Part shown: in pieces, positions 1 through 8,346 of the stretch | How the letters are laid out: the number at the start of each line of letters is the position of its first letter | How positions within the stretch are numbered: position 1 is the first letter of the stretch | Assembly (NCBI RefSeq): GCF_006483455.1 | Contig: NZ_PPPU01000052.1 | Span: forward strand, 1 to 64,000 | Source: Methylomonas koyamae | GTDB taxonomy: Bacteria; Pseudomonadota; Gammaproteobacteria; Methylococcales; Methylomonadaceae | DNA length: 64,000 bases | Reading direction: 5' to 3' | Made by a program: the position numbers and the translations under genes | The notes under the pieces: model-generated | Seen by the model: only the letters and a program-made list of their open reading frames with translations | The model's database searches: none | Told to the model about the DNA's origin: nothing

Positions 1-114
1 TAAATTGACGTGGTCTGTATCGATAATTTCTAACAGAAATCGATCGCTACACATACCCACACAAATTATTTCGATTCAGCTTGTTAAAGAGCCAGAGCAT
101 TTCACCCTGTTGAG
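1..114 (-). promoter_or_regulatory. rRNA operon leader with boxA (16S gene lies left of the window)
   Basis: Read on the minus strand, positions 94-79 give TGGCTCTTTAACAAGC, which contains the rRNA antitermination boxA core GCTCTTTAACA. About 20 nt further on is TTTGTGTGGGTA (boxC-like), in the same order and spacing as in the E. coli 16S leader. Transcription runs leftward off the window edge, so the mature 16S rRNA gene should begin beyond position 1; no rRNA gene sequence is itself visible. A boxA also occurs before 23S genes, but the promoter directly upstream favours the 16S leader. Confidence 0.75.
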
Positions 115-121
115 CCGACAT

Positions 122-149
122 ATTCTACAGCAATAAGAAGTCATGTCAA
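122..149 (-). promoter_or_regulatory. sigma-70 promoter of the rRNA operon
   Basis: On the minus strand a perfect -35 TTGACA (149-144) is separated by 16 nt from the -10 TAGAAT (127-122). The boxA leader starts about 28 nt downstream of the -10. Strength and position suit an rrn promoter. The 16-nt spacer, one shorter than optimum, is common in rRNA promoters. Confidence 0.7.
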
Positions 150-223
150 CCACTTTTTTCGGCGACTTTCGATTCAAACCCTCCAAATCAAAAGCCACCA
201 ATTTACCAACCCCAAAACAACAG

Positions 224-282
224 AGCCAGCAAAGCCAGCAAAGCCAGCAAAGCCAGCAAAGCCAGCAAAGCCAGCAAAGCCA
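224..282. repeat. 9-bp tandem repeat (AGCCAGCAA), six full copies
   Basis: Six identical head-to-tail copies of AGCCAGCAA run from 224 to 277, followed by a partial copy (AGCCA). The array lies between xerC and the rRNA promoter, about 75 bp upstream of the -35 box in rRNA transcription direction. Forward translation gives a (SQQ)n run and reverse translation a (GFA)n run; neither looks like a real protein. Perfect unit identity suggests a slippage-prone, recently expanded minisatellite. Confidence 0.9.
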
Positions 283-378
283 CCACCAAACCAGGATCCA
301 ACTTTCAATCCCAAAACCGTCAGCAGTGAAGAGCCGCTCATTCTAACCACACATCTCCACTCTGTCAACACATCAAAT

Positions 379-1299
379 TCACTCTCGCGAATTTTCAGCG
401 TTCTCTTGAGATTTTCTTGACCGAGGATGCGCGCTGTCGTAAATCTTTGCCAGATGCTGGAAATCCAAATGCGTGTATATTTGAGTCGTTGCAACGCTGC
501 TGTGCCCGAGCAACTCCTGAACAGCCCGAATATCCTGACTTGACTCTAAAAGATGACTAGCAAAAGAATGCCGCAGCATATGCGGATGAACATGCTCTTC
601 CAAACCTATTTTTTTACCCCACCGACTCAACCGTAGCTGAACGCTACGCTGGGTTAGCCTTCGCCCTGAAAATGATATAAACAGCGACGACTCAGTACAA
701 TCCGGGCGAACATTTAGCCAGCGATTGACCGCGACAATGGCTTTGGAACCTATCGGAACCTGCCTTTGCTTACCGCCTTTGCCGAAACGCACCAACAAAA
801 ACCCCGCCGCAAAGTCGACATCGGACAGATCCAACTTCACCAATTCGCTTAGCCTAAGCCCTGATGAGTAAAATAGTTCGAACATAGCAAGATCCCGTAT
901 TTCATACACGGAATCAGCCACTGCATCCAACATTCCCGACATCTGATCGACATCCAACACCTTAGGCAATCTTTTTGGAGCCTTGGGCGCCCGAATATGC
1001 AAAACGGGATTGGCCGCAACGTGTTTTCCTCTGAGCAAAAATCGGTAAAAGCTACGCAACGCAGCCAAATCTCGGCCGATGGTTTTGCTGCTGATTCGAT
1101 CCTTATGCCTAGCCGAGACATATTGGCGCACTTCGCCCGGCTGCACATCAGCCCAATTCCCGATTTCTTTAGAACAACAAAAATTGGTAAACCGCGCCAA
1201 ATCGCGCAGGTAATTGACAGCAGTATGCTCCGAAACCCTCTTTTCTTCGCGCAGATACCGTAAGAACAAGTCTACTAAGCTATGCGCAGCAGCATCCAC
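379..1299 (-). CDS. xerC: Tyrosine recombinase XerC
   Basis: Site-specific recombinase that acts with XerD at dif to resolve chromosome dimers. The 306-residue length is typical. An N-terminal SAM-like core-binding domain (about 5-95) precedes the catalytic domain, where the full set is visible: R149 (SSGLRLSEL), K174 (FGKGGKQR), H240 and R243 (HPHMLRHSF), H266 (LLGHSS) and nucleophile Y275 (TQIYTHLDF). It is the last gene of lptM-lysA-dapF-DUF484-xerC, the order known from pseudomonads, and starts 4 bp after the DUF484 stop, so it is probably co-transcribed. Confidence 0.95.
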   Translation of the reverse strand: MDAAAHSLVDLFLRYLREEKRVSEHTAVNYLRDLARFTNFCCSKEIGNWADVQPGEVRQYVSARHKDRISSKTIGRDLAALRSFYRFLLRGKHVAANPVLHIRAPKAPKRLPKVLDVDQMSGMLDAVADSVYEIRDLAMFELFYSSGLRLSELVKLDLSDVDFAAGFLLVRFGKGGKQRQVPIGSKAIVAVNRWLNVRPDCTESSLFISFSGRRLTQRSVQLRLSRWGKKIGLEEHVHPHMLRHSFASHLLESSQDIRAVQELLGHSSVATTQIYTHLDFQHLAKIYDSAHPRSRKSQENAENSRE

Positions 1300-1303
1300 A
1301 GCA

Positions 1304-1993
1304 CTAACCCAGCTGCTGCAACAACGAAATCAACCGCGTCCCAATAATCTCGCTCATCTGAGTCAAAAATACGCTTCCCATACTGTAATGAAACCGACTT
1401 TCGTCGCGGCTACCAATAGCCAATAGACCTTCGAGCTGGGTAAACACCATTGGGATAATCGCACACGACTTGACTTCCATGGCCGCATCACCGAACAAAA
1501 AAGTCGCTTGAGCCAACGTCGGACGCCCGCATTTGGGCTGATTGGTCGCCAGTTCGTTGGCAAAATGTTTCAAGTTCGGTTCATCCGCCGTAACAAACAA
1601 ATTACTGATTGGCGAATAGACGCCACCCCTAATAATTTTGATTCCGACAAAATCCGTCAGAAAACATTCTGACAACACATCGCTCAAGTTCGCAATCGCA
1701 TCCTCCAGAGAATTCGCTTCCAACATAGCCAGTGTCAACTCATGCATGCGATTAAACGACGCATCATTTTCCCTGGCTATATCTATCAACGCATTCAGCT
1801 GACTTTCCTGCTCTTGATGCTTGAACCGGAAGATTTCCAACTGCTTGGATATCAAGGAGATTGCGTTGCCACTGGGATGTGGGATATGCATTTGCTCCAA
1901 CAAGTCCAGATGGTGATGAAAGAAATCCGGATGACGCCGCAAGTAGTCGACCACCAAAGCATCCGTGATATCCGCGCGCCGCTCGTCAATCAT
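1304..1993 (-). CDS. DUF484 family protein
   Basis: A 229-residue cytoplasmic protein of the DUF484 family (YigA-like), which almost always lies between dapF and xerC in gammaproteobacteria. The N-terminus has the family-typical VVDYLRRHPDFF (about 14-25). A short coiled coil (about 45-80) precedes a GAF-like region (about 100-225). The start ATG overlaps the dapF stop by 4 bp, indicating translational coupling. The function is unknown; the GAF-like fold suggests ligand or partner binding, but no binding residues can be named. Confidence 0.85.
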   Translation of the reverse strand: MIDERRADITDALVVDYLRRHPDFFHHHLDLLEQMHIPHPSGNAISLISKQLEIFRFKHQEQESQLNALIDIARENDASFNRMHELTLAMLEANSLEDAIANLSDVLSECFLTDFVGIKIIRGGVYSPISNLFVTADEPNLKHFANELATNQPKCGRPTLAQATFLFGDAAMEVKSCAIIPMVFTQLEGLLAIGSRDESRFHYSMGSVFLTQMSEIIGTRLISLLQQLG

Positions 1994-2820
1994 ATGCTTA
2001 TTCGCCCCTCAAATACCGTAACTGCCGGCCCGGTCATGAACACCGGATACCCCCTGCCCGACCAATTGATCCGCAACTCTCCGCCAGGCAAACGCACAGT
2101 CACCTGGCTATCCAACAGGCCGAGTTCTATACCGGCCACCGCCGCAGCACAGGCACCGCTGCCACAAGCCAACGTTTCCGCAGCACCTCGCTCATAGACC
2201 CGCAAGCGAACATATGATCGATCTACGATCTGCATAAAACCGATATTAGCCCGTTGCGGAAAAAATTCGTGGCGCTCTAACCGCGGCCCCAATTGCGCTA
2301 CAGGCGCTCGCTCAACATCATCTACAATCAGCACCGCATGCGGATTACCCATGGAAACCGCGGCAAATTCGATGCATTCGTCGTCGAGCACTAACGAATA
2401 AATCGGTAGTTGTTTTGGTGCGATTAGCGGTATCTGTTCCGGTTCATGCCGCGGCACCCCCATATTAACCCGGACCAAACCGTAAGTATCGAACCCCAAC
2501 ACCAATTGACCGGCATCGGTATCCACGACAATTTCCGCTTTGTCGGACAATGCTTTTTCCCGCACGAAACGGGCAAAACACCTTGCCCCGTTGCCGCACT
2601 GAGACACTTCACTGCCATCGGCGTTAAAAATGCGATATTTAAAATCGGCATTTGCGCTGACAGGCTTCTCGACTAACAATACTTGGTCGCATCCGACCCC
2701 GAAATGCCGGTCAGAGAGAAAACGAACTTGACCGGCACTCAGATCGATCTGCTGTGAAACGGCATCAATGACGATAAAATCATTACCTAAGCCGTGCATT
2801 TTGGTAAAACGAATCTCCAT
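1990..2820 (-). CDS. dapF: Diaminopimelate epimerase
   Basis: Interconverts LL- and meso-diaminopimelate, supplying the substrate of LysA and the cross-link residue of peptidoglycan used by MurE. From the ATG at 2820 the protein has 276 residues and opens with the family-typical MEIRFTKMHGLGNDF. The two catalytic cysteines are C75 (QCGNGAR) and C219 (LACGSGAC). An in-frame upstream extension to 2907 would run into lysA and lacks family similarity, so 2820 was chosen. lysA ends 7 bp upstream and the DUF484 gene overlaps by 4 bp. Confidence 0.96.
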   Translation of the reverse strand: MEIRFTKMHGLGNDFIVIDAVSQQIDLSAGQVRFLSDRHFGVGCDQVLLVEKPVSANADFKYRIFNADGSEVSQCGNGARCFARFVREKALSDKAEIVVDTDAGQLVLGFDTYGLVRVNMGVPRHEPEQIPLIAPKQLPIYSLVLDDECIEFAAVSMGNPHAVLIVDDVERAPVAQLGPRLERHEFFPQRANIGFMQIVDRSYVRLRVYERGAAETLACGSGACAAAVAGIELGLLDSQVTVRLPGGELRINWSGRGYPVFMTGPAVTVFEGRISI

Positions 2821-2827
2821 AACCGTC

Positions 2828-4075
2828 CTATGGCAACAAGCGTTCGCCAATCCATAATTGCTCAACACCCTCCCGTTCACGGACCAGATGGCAGTCACTA
2901 CCGTCAACGATCACCTCGGCCGCACGAGGCCGGGAATTGTAGTTGGAACTCATCGAAAACCCGTACGCTCCTGCGGAGCGGACCGCCAACAAATCGCCCG
3001 GAGCCAGCGTCAACACACGGCCTTTACCCAAGAAATCACCGGTCTCGCAAACAGGGCCGACAATGTCCCATTCCAATTCTTGCCCGGAATTGACCGACCG
3101 AGCCGGCACGATATCCTGCCATGCACTGTAAAGTGCCGGCCTGAGCAAGTCATTCATTGCCGCATCAACTATCGCAAAATTTTTATTAGGGGTTGGCTTT
3201 AGGTACTCGACTTTGGTCAGCAAAATACCGGCATTGCCAACAATCGCCCTGCCAGGTTCCAACAAAATCTCGAAATCTAATTTGCCCAAACGCTGCAGCA
3301 ATGCATCGACGTATTCCGCCGGCGCCGGGGGCGTTTCGTCGCGATAGCGAATGCCTAAACCACCGCCTAAATCCAAATGATGTAGCTTGATTCCTTCCGC
3401 AGCAAGCAAATCCACCAGCGCCAGCACCCTATCCAATGCATCCAGAAACGGATTGAGCCCTGTCAGTTGAGACCCTATATGGCAATCGATCCCGACCACT
3501 TGAATATTCGGCATAGCCGCCGCGCGCCGGTATTCGTGGATAGCACTATCGATGTCGATACCGAATTTATTCTCCTTCAAGCCGGTAGAGATGTAAGGAT
3601 GGGTTTTGGCATCGACATCGGGGTTCACTCGGAACGATACCGGCGCCAAAACACCAAGTTGCCCGGCTAACTCGTTGATCCGATCGAGCTCACCGCTGAC
3701 TTCAACGTTAAAACAACGGATGCCGACTTGCAAAGCCGCCAAAATTTCGTCCGCGCGCTTGCCTACCCCAGAAAATACGATGTCGCCGGGACGCCCTCCA
3801 GCCGCCAATACTCTCTGCATTTCGCCGAACGAAACAATATCGAATCCCGAACCCAAGCGGGCCAACAAATTGAGTAGCGCAATGTTTGAGTTGGCCTTCA
3901 CGGCGTAACAAATTAAATGCCGATGCGAGCCGAAAGCCCGATCAAAGGCTTGCCATTGTTGTTCCAACGCGGCACGCGAATAAATGTAGCAAGGTGTGCC
4001 GTATTGGGCGGCAATGCTTTCAACAGCAACATTTTCGGCAAACAAAGCCTGTTGCCGATAGTTAAAAAAATCCAT
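2828..4075 (-). CDS. lysA: Diaminopimelate decarboxylase
   Basis: PLP-dependent decarboxylation of meso-diaminopimelate to L-lysine, the final lysine step. The 415 residues form an alanine-racemase-like barrel with the PLP lysine K60 (CYAVKANS), HIGSQ, the glycine-rich phosphate site EPGRAIVGNAG, and the C-terminal CETGDFLG cysteine motif that completes the dimer active site. It sits between lptM (2-bp gap) and dapF (7-bp gap), so epimerase and decarboxylase are made from one transcript, as in pseudomonads. Confidence 0.96.
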   Translation of the reverse strand: MDFFNYRQQALFAENVAVESIAAQYGTPCYIYSRAALEQQWQAFDRAFGSHRHLICYAVKANSNIALLNLLARLGSGFDIVSFGEMQRVLAAGGRPGDIVFSGVGKRADEILAALQVGIRCFNVEVSGELDRINELAGQLGVLAPVSFRVNPDVDAKTHPYISTGLKENKFGIDIDSAIHEYRRAAAMPNIQVVGIDCHIGSQLTGLNPFLDALDRVLALVDLLAAEGIKLHHLDLGGGLGIRYRDETPPAPAEYVDALLQRLGKLDFEILLEPGRAIVGNAGILLTKVEYLKPTPNKNFAIVDAAMNDLLRPALYSAWQDIVPARSVNSGQELEWDIVGPVCETGDFLGKGRVLTLAPGDLLAVRSAGAYGFSMSSNYNSRPRAAEVIVDGSDCHLVREREGVEQLWIGERLLP

Positions 4076-4077
4076 GT

Positions 4078-4203
4078 TTATTTTTCTTGTTTGGGAACGT
4101 AAATCGGCGGCTGACTATCGGGCATATACAACGGCCCGGTCTGACCACAAGCCTGCAAAAGCAGACACCATAAAATTAAAGCAAGCAGTCTTTCAGTCGC
4201 CAT
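4078..4203 (-). CDS. lptM: Small outer-membrane lipoprotein LptM (YifL family)
   Basis: A 41-codon gene below the usual size cut-off. The protein is MATERLLALILWCLLLQA-CGQTGPLYMP and so on: a short signal peptide, a lipobox ending LLQAC, and the family hallmark CGQTGPLYMP just after the lipidated cysteine. LptM lipoproteins are known to assist assembly of the LptDE lipopolysaccharide translocon. The stop lies 2 bp before lysA, the position of lppL/lptM in pseudomonads. The motif and context make this call firm despite the length. Confidence 0.88.
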   Translation of the reverse strand: MATERLLALILWCLLLQACGQTGPLYMPDSQPPIYVPKQEK

Positions 4204-4295
4204 AAGCAAACGAGATGGTTTAGATTGATCGATCGAATATACCATAGCCAGCCCCCCGAAAGAACGAGAGTCCCGCCAATCTGGGACTCACCATG

Positions 4296-4320
4296 AAAAA
4301 GGGGGCTGAAGCCCCCTTTC
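4296..4320 (-). terminator. Rho-independent terminator after pilQ
   Basis: On the minus strand the stem GGGGGC-TTCA-GCCCCC, extended by A-T pairs, is followed at once by a TTTTT run. It lies about 30 bp after the pilQ stop and closes the pil operon before lptM-lysA-dapF. Confidence 0.85.
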
Positions 4321-4348
4321 TACGATAGCATCTCCGCGACAAACGCAA

Positions 4349-6601
4349 TTACTTTGCGCTCAACGATTCCTTGACGATCTTAGGCGTTATGAAAACCAGC
4401 AACTCCTTCTTGTTATCGGTTTTTATGCTCTTTTTGAACATCCACCCAATTACCGGAAGATCAGACACCCATGGCACTGTATTATACGAATCCTGCACAG
4501 TAGACTCGTAAATACCGCCCAGAACAACTGTTTCGCCGTCCTCGACCTGCACCTTGGTTTTCAACTGCCGCGTATCGATCGGTACGGTGGCGTTGCCTCC
4601 GGTCGCCAATGGCGTACCCGGCGAGTCTTTTTTGATATCCAGCTGCATAATCACGCTGCCGCTAGGGGTAATTTGCGGAGTTACGTTCAACTCCAACACT
4701 GCATCGACCAACTGCGTGACCGGTCCGGTTGCTTGACTTTGGGTTTGATAAGGAATTTGCACCCCTTGTTTGATCGAAGCTTGAACCCGGTCGCTGGTCA
4801 TGACCCGAGGATTGGATACCAACTCACCCTTGCCGTCGTCCTGCAGCGCATTGATCTCCAAATTCAACAAATAGTCAGCGCCCCGAGCCAAGGTCAACGC
4901 CAGAGCACCGCCGCTGGACGCCGCCAACGCCGAACCTAAATCCGCCAGAATTTGCGAATTTTCACTGGTATCCACACCGCTGCCGGTCATACCGTATTGC
5001 GTTCCACCGTTGACATCGGCCTTGTGGGCAACACCGAATTTGGTACCCAGATTTTGGGCAAAGGAAGTATCTGCGATCACGATGCGCGACTCGATCAACA
5101 CTTGCCGCACCGGTACGTCCAATAATTTGATCATTTTACGGACGTCTTCCATCGCTTTCGCAGTATCTTTGACAATCAACGTATTGGTCCGGGCATCCAC
5201 GATCGCGGTGCCACGGGGCGACAGCAATCGCATACTGGTCGCCCCTCCTAATCCGCCGGCTTGACCCGCGCCGCCCAAACCTGCCGGACTGGCAACAGAA
5301 CCACCGCCACCACCACAACCACCGCCGCCACTGGCACCGCCCGCTCCCGACTGTCCGCCTTGTGAGTTGTTGCCGATACCCATCAGCACACCGCAAATTT
5401 CGGAAGCCTTGGCGTAATTGATCTGGACGTTTTCAGTTTTCAACGGCTCCAGCTCTTCGAAAATCTTCTTCGAATCCAATTCTTCCTGCTCGATTTTCAT
5501 GATCTCGGCTACCGGCGCCACCATCACCACGTTGCCATTTTGGCGCTTCGCCAAGCCTTTGGCCTTCAAAATCAGCTCCAAAGCCTGATCCCACGGCACG
5601 TCATTCAACCGTAGAGTAACGTTCCCGGCCACAGAATCGGCAGCGATGATATTCAGCTCGGTAAAATCGGCCAGAATCTGGAGCACCGAACGAACCTCGA
5701 TATCCTGAAAATTCAAAGACAGTTTGTTGCCGACATAGGGAAACTTTTCCTTTTGTTGCGCTTCCTTTTCCGCCGGCGTTAACGGTCTGAACTCCACCGT
5801 CAACAAGTTATCGGCTTGATACGAGGAATATTCGTAATTGCCGTTGTTCGGCGTTATCGTAACGTTAACGCTGTCACCTTTCGGAACCGCCTCGATTCTT
5901 TGCACTGGCGTGGCAAAATCCGATACATCAAAGCTCTTGACCAATGACTCCGGCAAACGGGTATTCAAAAAATTCAACACCACTTTACCGCCGCTCTGCT
6001 TGGTGTCCACCACGGTGTTGGCCGCCGACAAACCCAACAGCAAGCGCCCTTCTCCATTCGCCCCCCGCCTAAAATCAATGCTCCTGATATTTTGCTCGGG
6101 CAAAAACTTGCTGATCACCGAATTCTTCGCCGCAGAAGGCGCTTGCTGCACTGTCGTGTTGACAGCAGAAACCGTACCGGCCGACTTCAGGAGCACGTAA
6201 AACTTATCGCCCTCAACTCGAGTCTCGTAGGGCACTTTCTCGATCAGGTTAATAATGACCCGGGTACGACCGGAAGCTTCCACTACATATACGGTGCCGG
6301 CGGCACCTTGATTGATCGGAAAACTTTTTTTCGCCAAATTACTCTTGACGCCAGCGAAATCTAACGCAATTCTCGACGGGTTATCGGTTTGAAATATTTT
6401 CGGCTCGACCAATCCGCCACTGGTTTCCAACTGGATTTGGACTTGATTGCCGGCTAACGACGAGAACTCGAGGTTATTGATCGCCGCATCTTCGGCTCGC
6501 ACCGGCATCCCGGCCAGCAACAACACCAAAAACAGAAACCATCGTTGACTCGAAAACCGTCCCAAGCCAATCCGTACGCCATTATTAAGTTCGATACTCA
6601 T
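4349..6601 (-). CDS. pilQ: Type IV pilus secretin PilQ
   Basis: Outer-membrane secretin through which the type IV pilus fibre passes. From the ATG at 6601 the protein has 750 residues: a signal peptide (cleavage near PVRAED), AMIN domains that bind peptidoglycan, a short STN-like N0 domain, a secretin N domain and the C-terminal secretin beta-barrel (ending in VFITPKIV). A long Gly/Ser insert with a lone cysteine sits near residue 430, inside or beside the secretin N domain. A longer start at 6622 overlaps pilP; 6601 is preferred because an AAAGGG ribosome site precedes it. It is the last gene of pilMNOPQ. Confidence 0.95.
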   Translation of the reverse strand: MSIELNNGVRIGLGRFSSQRWFLFLVLLLAGMPVRAEDAAINNLEFSSLAGNQVQIQLETSGGLVEPKIFQTDNPSRIALDFAGVKSNLAKKSFPINQGAAGTVYVVEASGRTRVIINLIEKVPYETRVEGDKFYVLLKSAGTVSAVNTTVQQAPSAAKNSVISKFLPEQNIRSIDFRRGANGEGRLLLGLSAANTVVDTKQSGGKVVLNFLNTRLPESLVKSFDVSDFATPVQRIEAVPKGDSVNVTITPNNGNYEYSSYQADNLLTVEFRPLTPAEKEAQQKEKFPYVGNKLSLNFQDIEVRSVLQILADFTELNIIAADSVAGNVTLRLNDVPWDQALELILKAKGLAKRQNGNVVMVAPVAEIMKIEQEELDSKKIFEELEPLKTENVQINYAKASEICGVLMGIGNNSQGGQSGAGGASGGGGCGGGGGSVASPAGLGGAGQAGGLGGATSMRLLSPRGTAIVDARTNTLIVKDTAKAMEDVRKMIKLLDVPVRQVLIESRIVIADTSFAQNLGTKFGVAHKADVNGGTQYGMTGSGVDTSENSQILADLGSALAASSGGALALTLARGADYLLNLEINALQDDGKGELVSNPRVMTSDRVQASIKQGVQIPYQTQSQATGPVTQLVDAVLELNVTPQITPSGSVIMQLDIKKDSPGTPLATGGNATVPIDTRQLKTKVQVEDGETVVLGGIYESTVQDSYNTVPWVSDLPVIGWMFKKSIKTDNKKELLVFITPKIVKESLSAK

Positions 6602-6605
6602 TATT

Positions 6606-7157
6606 TTATAACCCTTTATCATCGGCCATCGCTAACGCGGACTCTTGTTCGCGCCAAGTGCCAGGTTTGTCCGGAACGATCTCCATCAGCTCTATTTTGT
6701 CGTCGAGGATACGCAAAATTTTGCCGTAGTTTTGCCCCATATGATTCCCAACTTGAACCCGGTGTATGGTCCCGTCATTCGCTCTGATCAGTCCCCAGAA
6801 CCCCTTCTCGTTGCGCAACGTTCCCACCATGCGTAAAGTATCTAGCGGATAAGCCTCCAGCTCTTCTTTGCGGCGTTCGGTATCGGGATGAATACCGCTC
6901 ACCCCGGAAACATCGACACTGCTGTCGTCATTCGCTCTCTCGATCTGCCGGAACGGATCGCGCAAACCGTCCGGTTTAAAAATAAACGACTCGACCACTT
7001 TTATTTCAGGCAAAGGCTCTATCGGCGCCTTGGGCCGAGATTTGACTTCCTGAACATATTTATTCAAATCGCTGACGTCGTCGCCACCGCAACCGCTAAG
7101 AACCAACAAGAACGCCAAGCATGCCGGAGTCGAGACGACTCTGCACTCAATCCCCAT
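6606..7157 (-). CDS. pilP: Type IV pilus inner-membrane lipoprotein PilP
   Basis: Lipoprotein linking the PilN/PilO inner-membrane complex to the secretin PilQ. The 183-residue protein has a signal peptide ending in the lipobox LVLSGC, a flexible proline-rich linker and a C-terminal beta-sandwich HR domain (about 95-175). The ATG at 7157 overlaps the pilO stop by 1 bp and has GAGAGG 6 nt upstream; a GTG one codon earlier is possible. It precedes pilQ with a 4-bp gap. Confidence 0.93.
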   Translation of the reverse strand: MGIECRVVSTPACLAFLLVLSGCGGDDVSDLNKYVQEVKSRPKAPIEPLPEIKVVESFIFKPDGLRDPFRQIERANDDSSVDVSGVSGIHPDTERRKEELEAYPLDTLRMVGTLRNEKGFWGLIRANDGTIHRVQVGNHMGQNYGKILRILDDKIELMEIVPDKPGTWREQESALAMADDKGL

Positions 7158-7777
7158 CACTGTCCTCTCCGTTTTTTTGCCGCCGCACCGGCTTGCCCGG
7201 ATTCGCTTTCGTTGTAGGTTTTGATGATGGCCGCCATGGTCATCCCGTCTTTACCTTCTTTACCTAGCGGGGTAATTTGCACATCGTGTACCGTAACGAT
7301 ACGCGGTAAGGACGCCAATCCGCTGACAAATAAACCCAGTTCCTCATATTTGCCGACAACCTGAATGTTGATCGGCAATTCCGAATAGAACTCCCGATTG
7401 ACCTCCGCGCCGGGTTGGAACAACTTGAATTCCAAGCCGCTGGCTAGCCCGGTCTGGGAAATGTCGACCAGCAAACTGGCCACTTCCGCTTTGGTCGGCA
7501 TCTGCTTCAACATGTCGCCCAGCGACGCCTCGATCTGTTCGAGTTGATCCCGGTAATCCTGCAAATTAATGGCTTTCTTCTGTTTGACTTCGAATGCGCT
7601 CTTCAAACTGGCCTCTTGTTTTTCCAACGCCTCCAACTCATCCAACTGCGGGATCGTGACCAAGTACACGCCGGCAGCGGCGGTCAGAAGCGAAAAAATG
7701 ACAATGACGATAATTTTTAGCGGTGTCGGCCAACTACCCGCAGCATTGACGTCCCAATTGACTTCCGACAAATTCAT
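7157..7777 (-). CDS. pilO: Type IV pilus assembly protein PilO
   Basis: Bitopic inner-membrane protein that dimerises with PilN in the pilus alignment subcomplex. In 206 residues there is one transmembrane helix (about 21-45, IIVIVIFSLLTAAAGVYLV), a periplasmic coiled coil (about 50-100) and a ferredoxin-like C-terminal domain containing the family-typical ELPINIQVVGKYEELG. The start overlaps the pilN stop by 4 bp. Confidence 0.93.
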   Translation of the reverse strand: MNLSEVNWDVNAAGSWPTPLKIIVIVIFSLLTAAAGVYLVTIPQLDELEALEKQEASLKSAFEVKQKKAINLQDYRDQLEQIEASLGDMLKQMPTKAEVASLLVDISQTGLASGLEFKLFQPGAEVNREFYSELPINIQVVGKYEELGLFVSGLASLPRIVTVHDVQITPLGKEGKDGMTMAAIIKTYNESESGQAGAAAKKRRGQ

Positions 7778-8346
7778 TTTGCGGCCCCTCCTGGAACGTT
7801 ATCGGCTTTCTTTCCCTGCTTTGCCGTCAACGTAAAGTCGTTCATGGTTCCGCTTTTCTTACCCTCGCCCCGAATCACTGTGAGCACGGCGCCGTTCAGC
7901 CACAAAGAATTGTCTATTGCCCGCATATAAGCCGACACCCTGGCATTGGATTCCGCCTTACCGTCCAACGTTATCAGAGCCCCCGCTTGAACGAATTTAG
8001 TTATATAAACGCCTTCAGGCGTAGTTTTAGAAAGCTCTTCAAACAGATGCACCACTTCCGGACGACTTTCCTGCAGTTTTTGAATGACTTCGATCTTGGT
8101 CAACAATCGGCTTTTCTTGTCTTCGATATCTTTTATTTCCTGAATTCTCTTGTCGAGAATGGCAATCTCGTTTTGCAGCATTGTGTTACGCAAGGTCTGG
8201 TATTCCTTCAAACCTTCGATGTATAAATAGACAACCACCAAAATAAATGCGGTGGCCACTATTCCCGCGCCAATACCGGCAACAAATTCCTGTTGCCGCC
8301 TTTTCCTAAGCTCCTCGCGCCAAGGCAGTAAATTAATTCTGGCCAT
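7774..8346 (-). CDS. pilN: Type IV pilus assembly protein PilN
   Basis: Inner-membrane partner of PilO whose short cytoplasmic N-terminus docks into PilM. The 190-residue form starting MARINLLPWREELRK carries the conserved INLLPWR peptide at residues 4-10, which in this family inserts into PilM. One transmembrane helix (about 26-46) and a periplasmic coiled coil follow. The ATG at 8346 shares one base with the pilM stop (TAATG). An upstream extension to 8376 would bury INLLPWR and was rejected. Confidence 0.94.
   Translation of the reverse strand: MARINLLPWREELRKRRQQEFVAGIGAGIVATAFILVVVYLYIEGLKEYQTLRNTMLQNEIAILDKRIQEIKDIEDKKSRLLTKIEVIQKLQESRPEVVHLFEELSKTTPEGVYITKFVQAGALITLDGKAESNARVSAYMRAIDNSLWLNGAVLTVIRGEGKKSGTMNDFTLTAKQGKKADNVPGGAAK

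Noticed and set aside
224-282. Possible CRISPR array
   Set aside because: The units are 9 bp with no spacers; this is a simple tandem repeat.
143-346. Plus-strand 67-codon frame rich in SQQ repeats
   Set aside because: It starts inside the rRNA promoter -35 region, has no ribosome site, and its composition is only the translation of the 9-bp tandem array.
174-494. Minus-strand 106-codon frame with GFA repeats
   Set aside because: It overlaps the 3-prime end of xerC in another frame and again reflects the tandem array.
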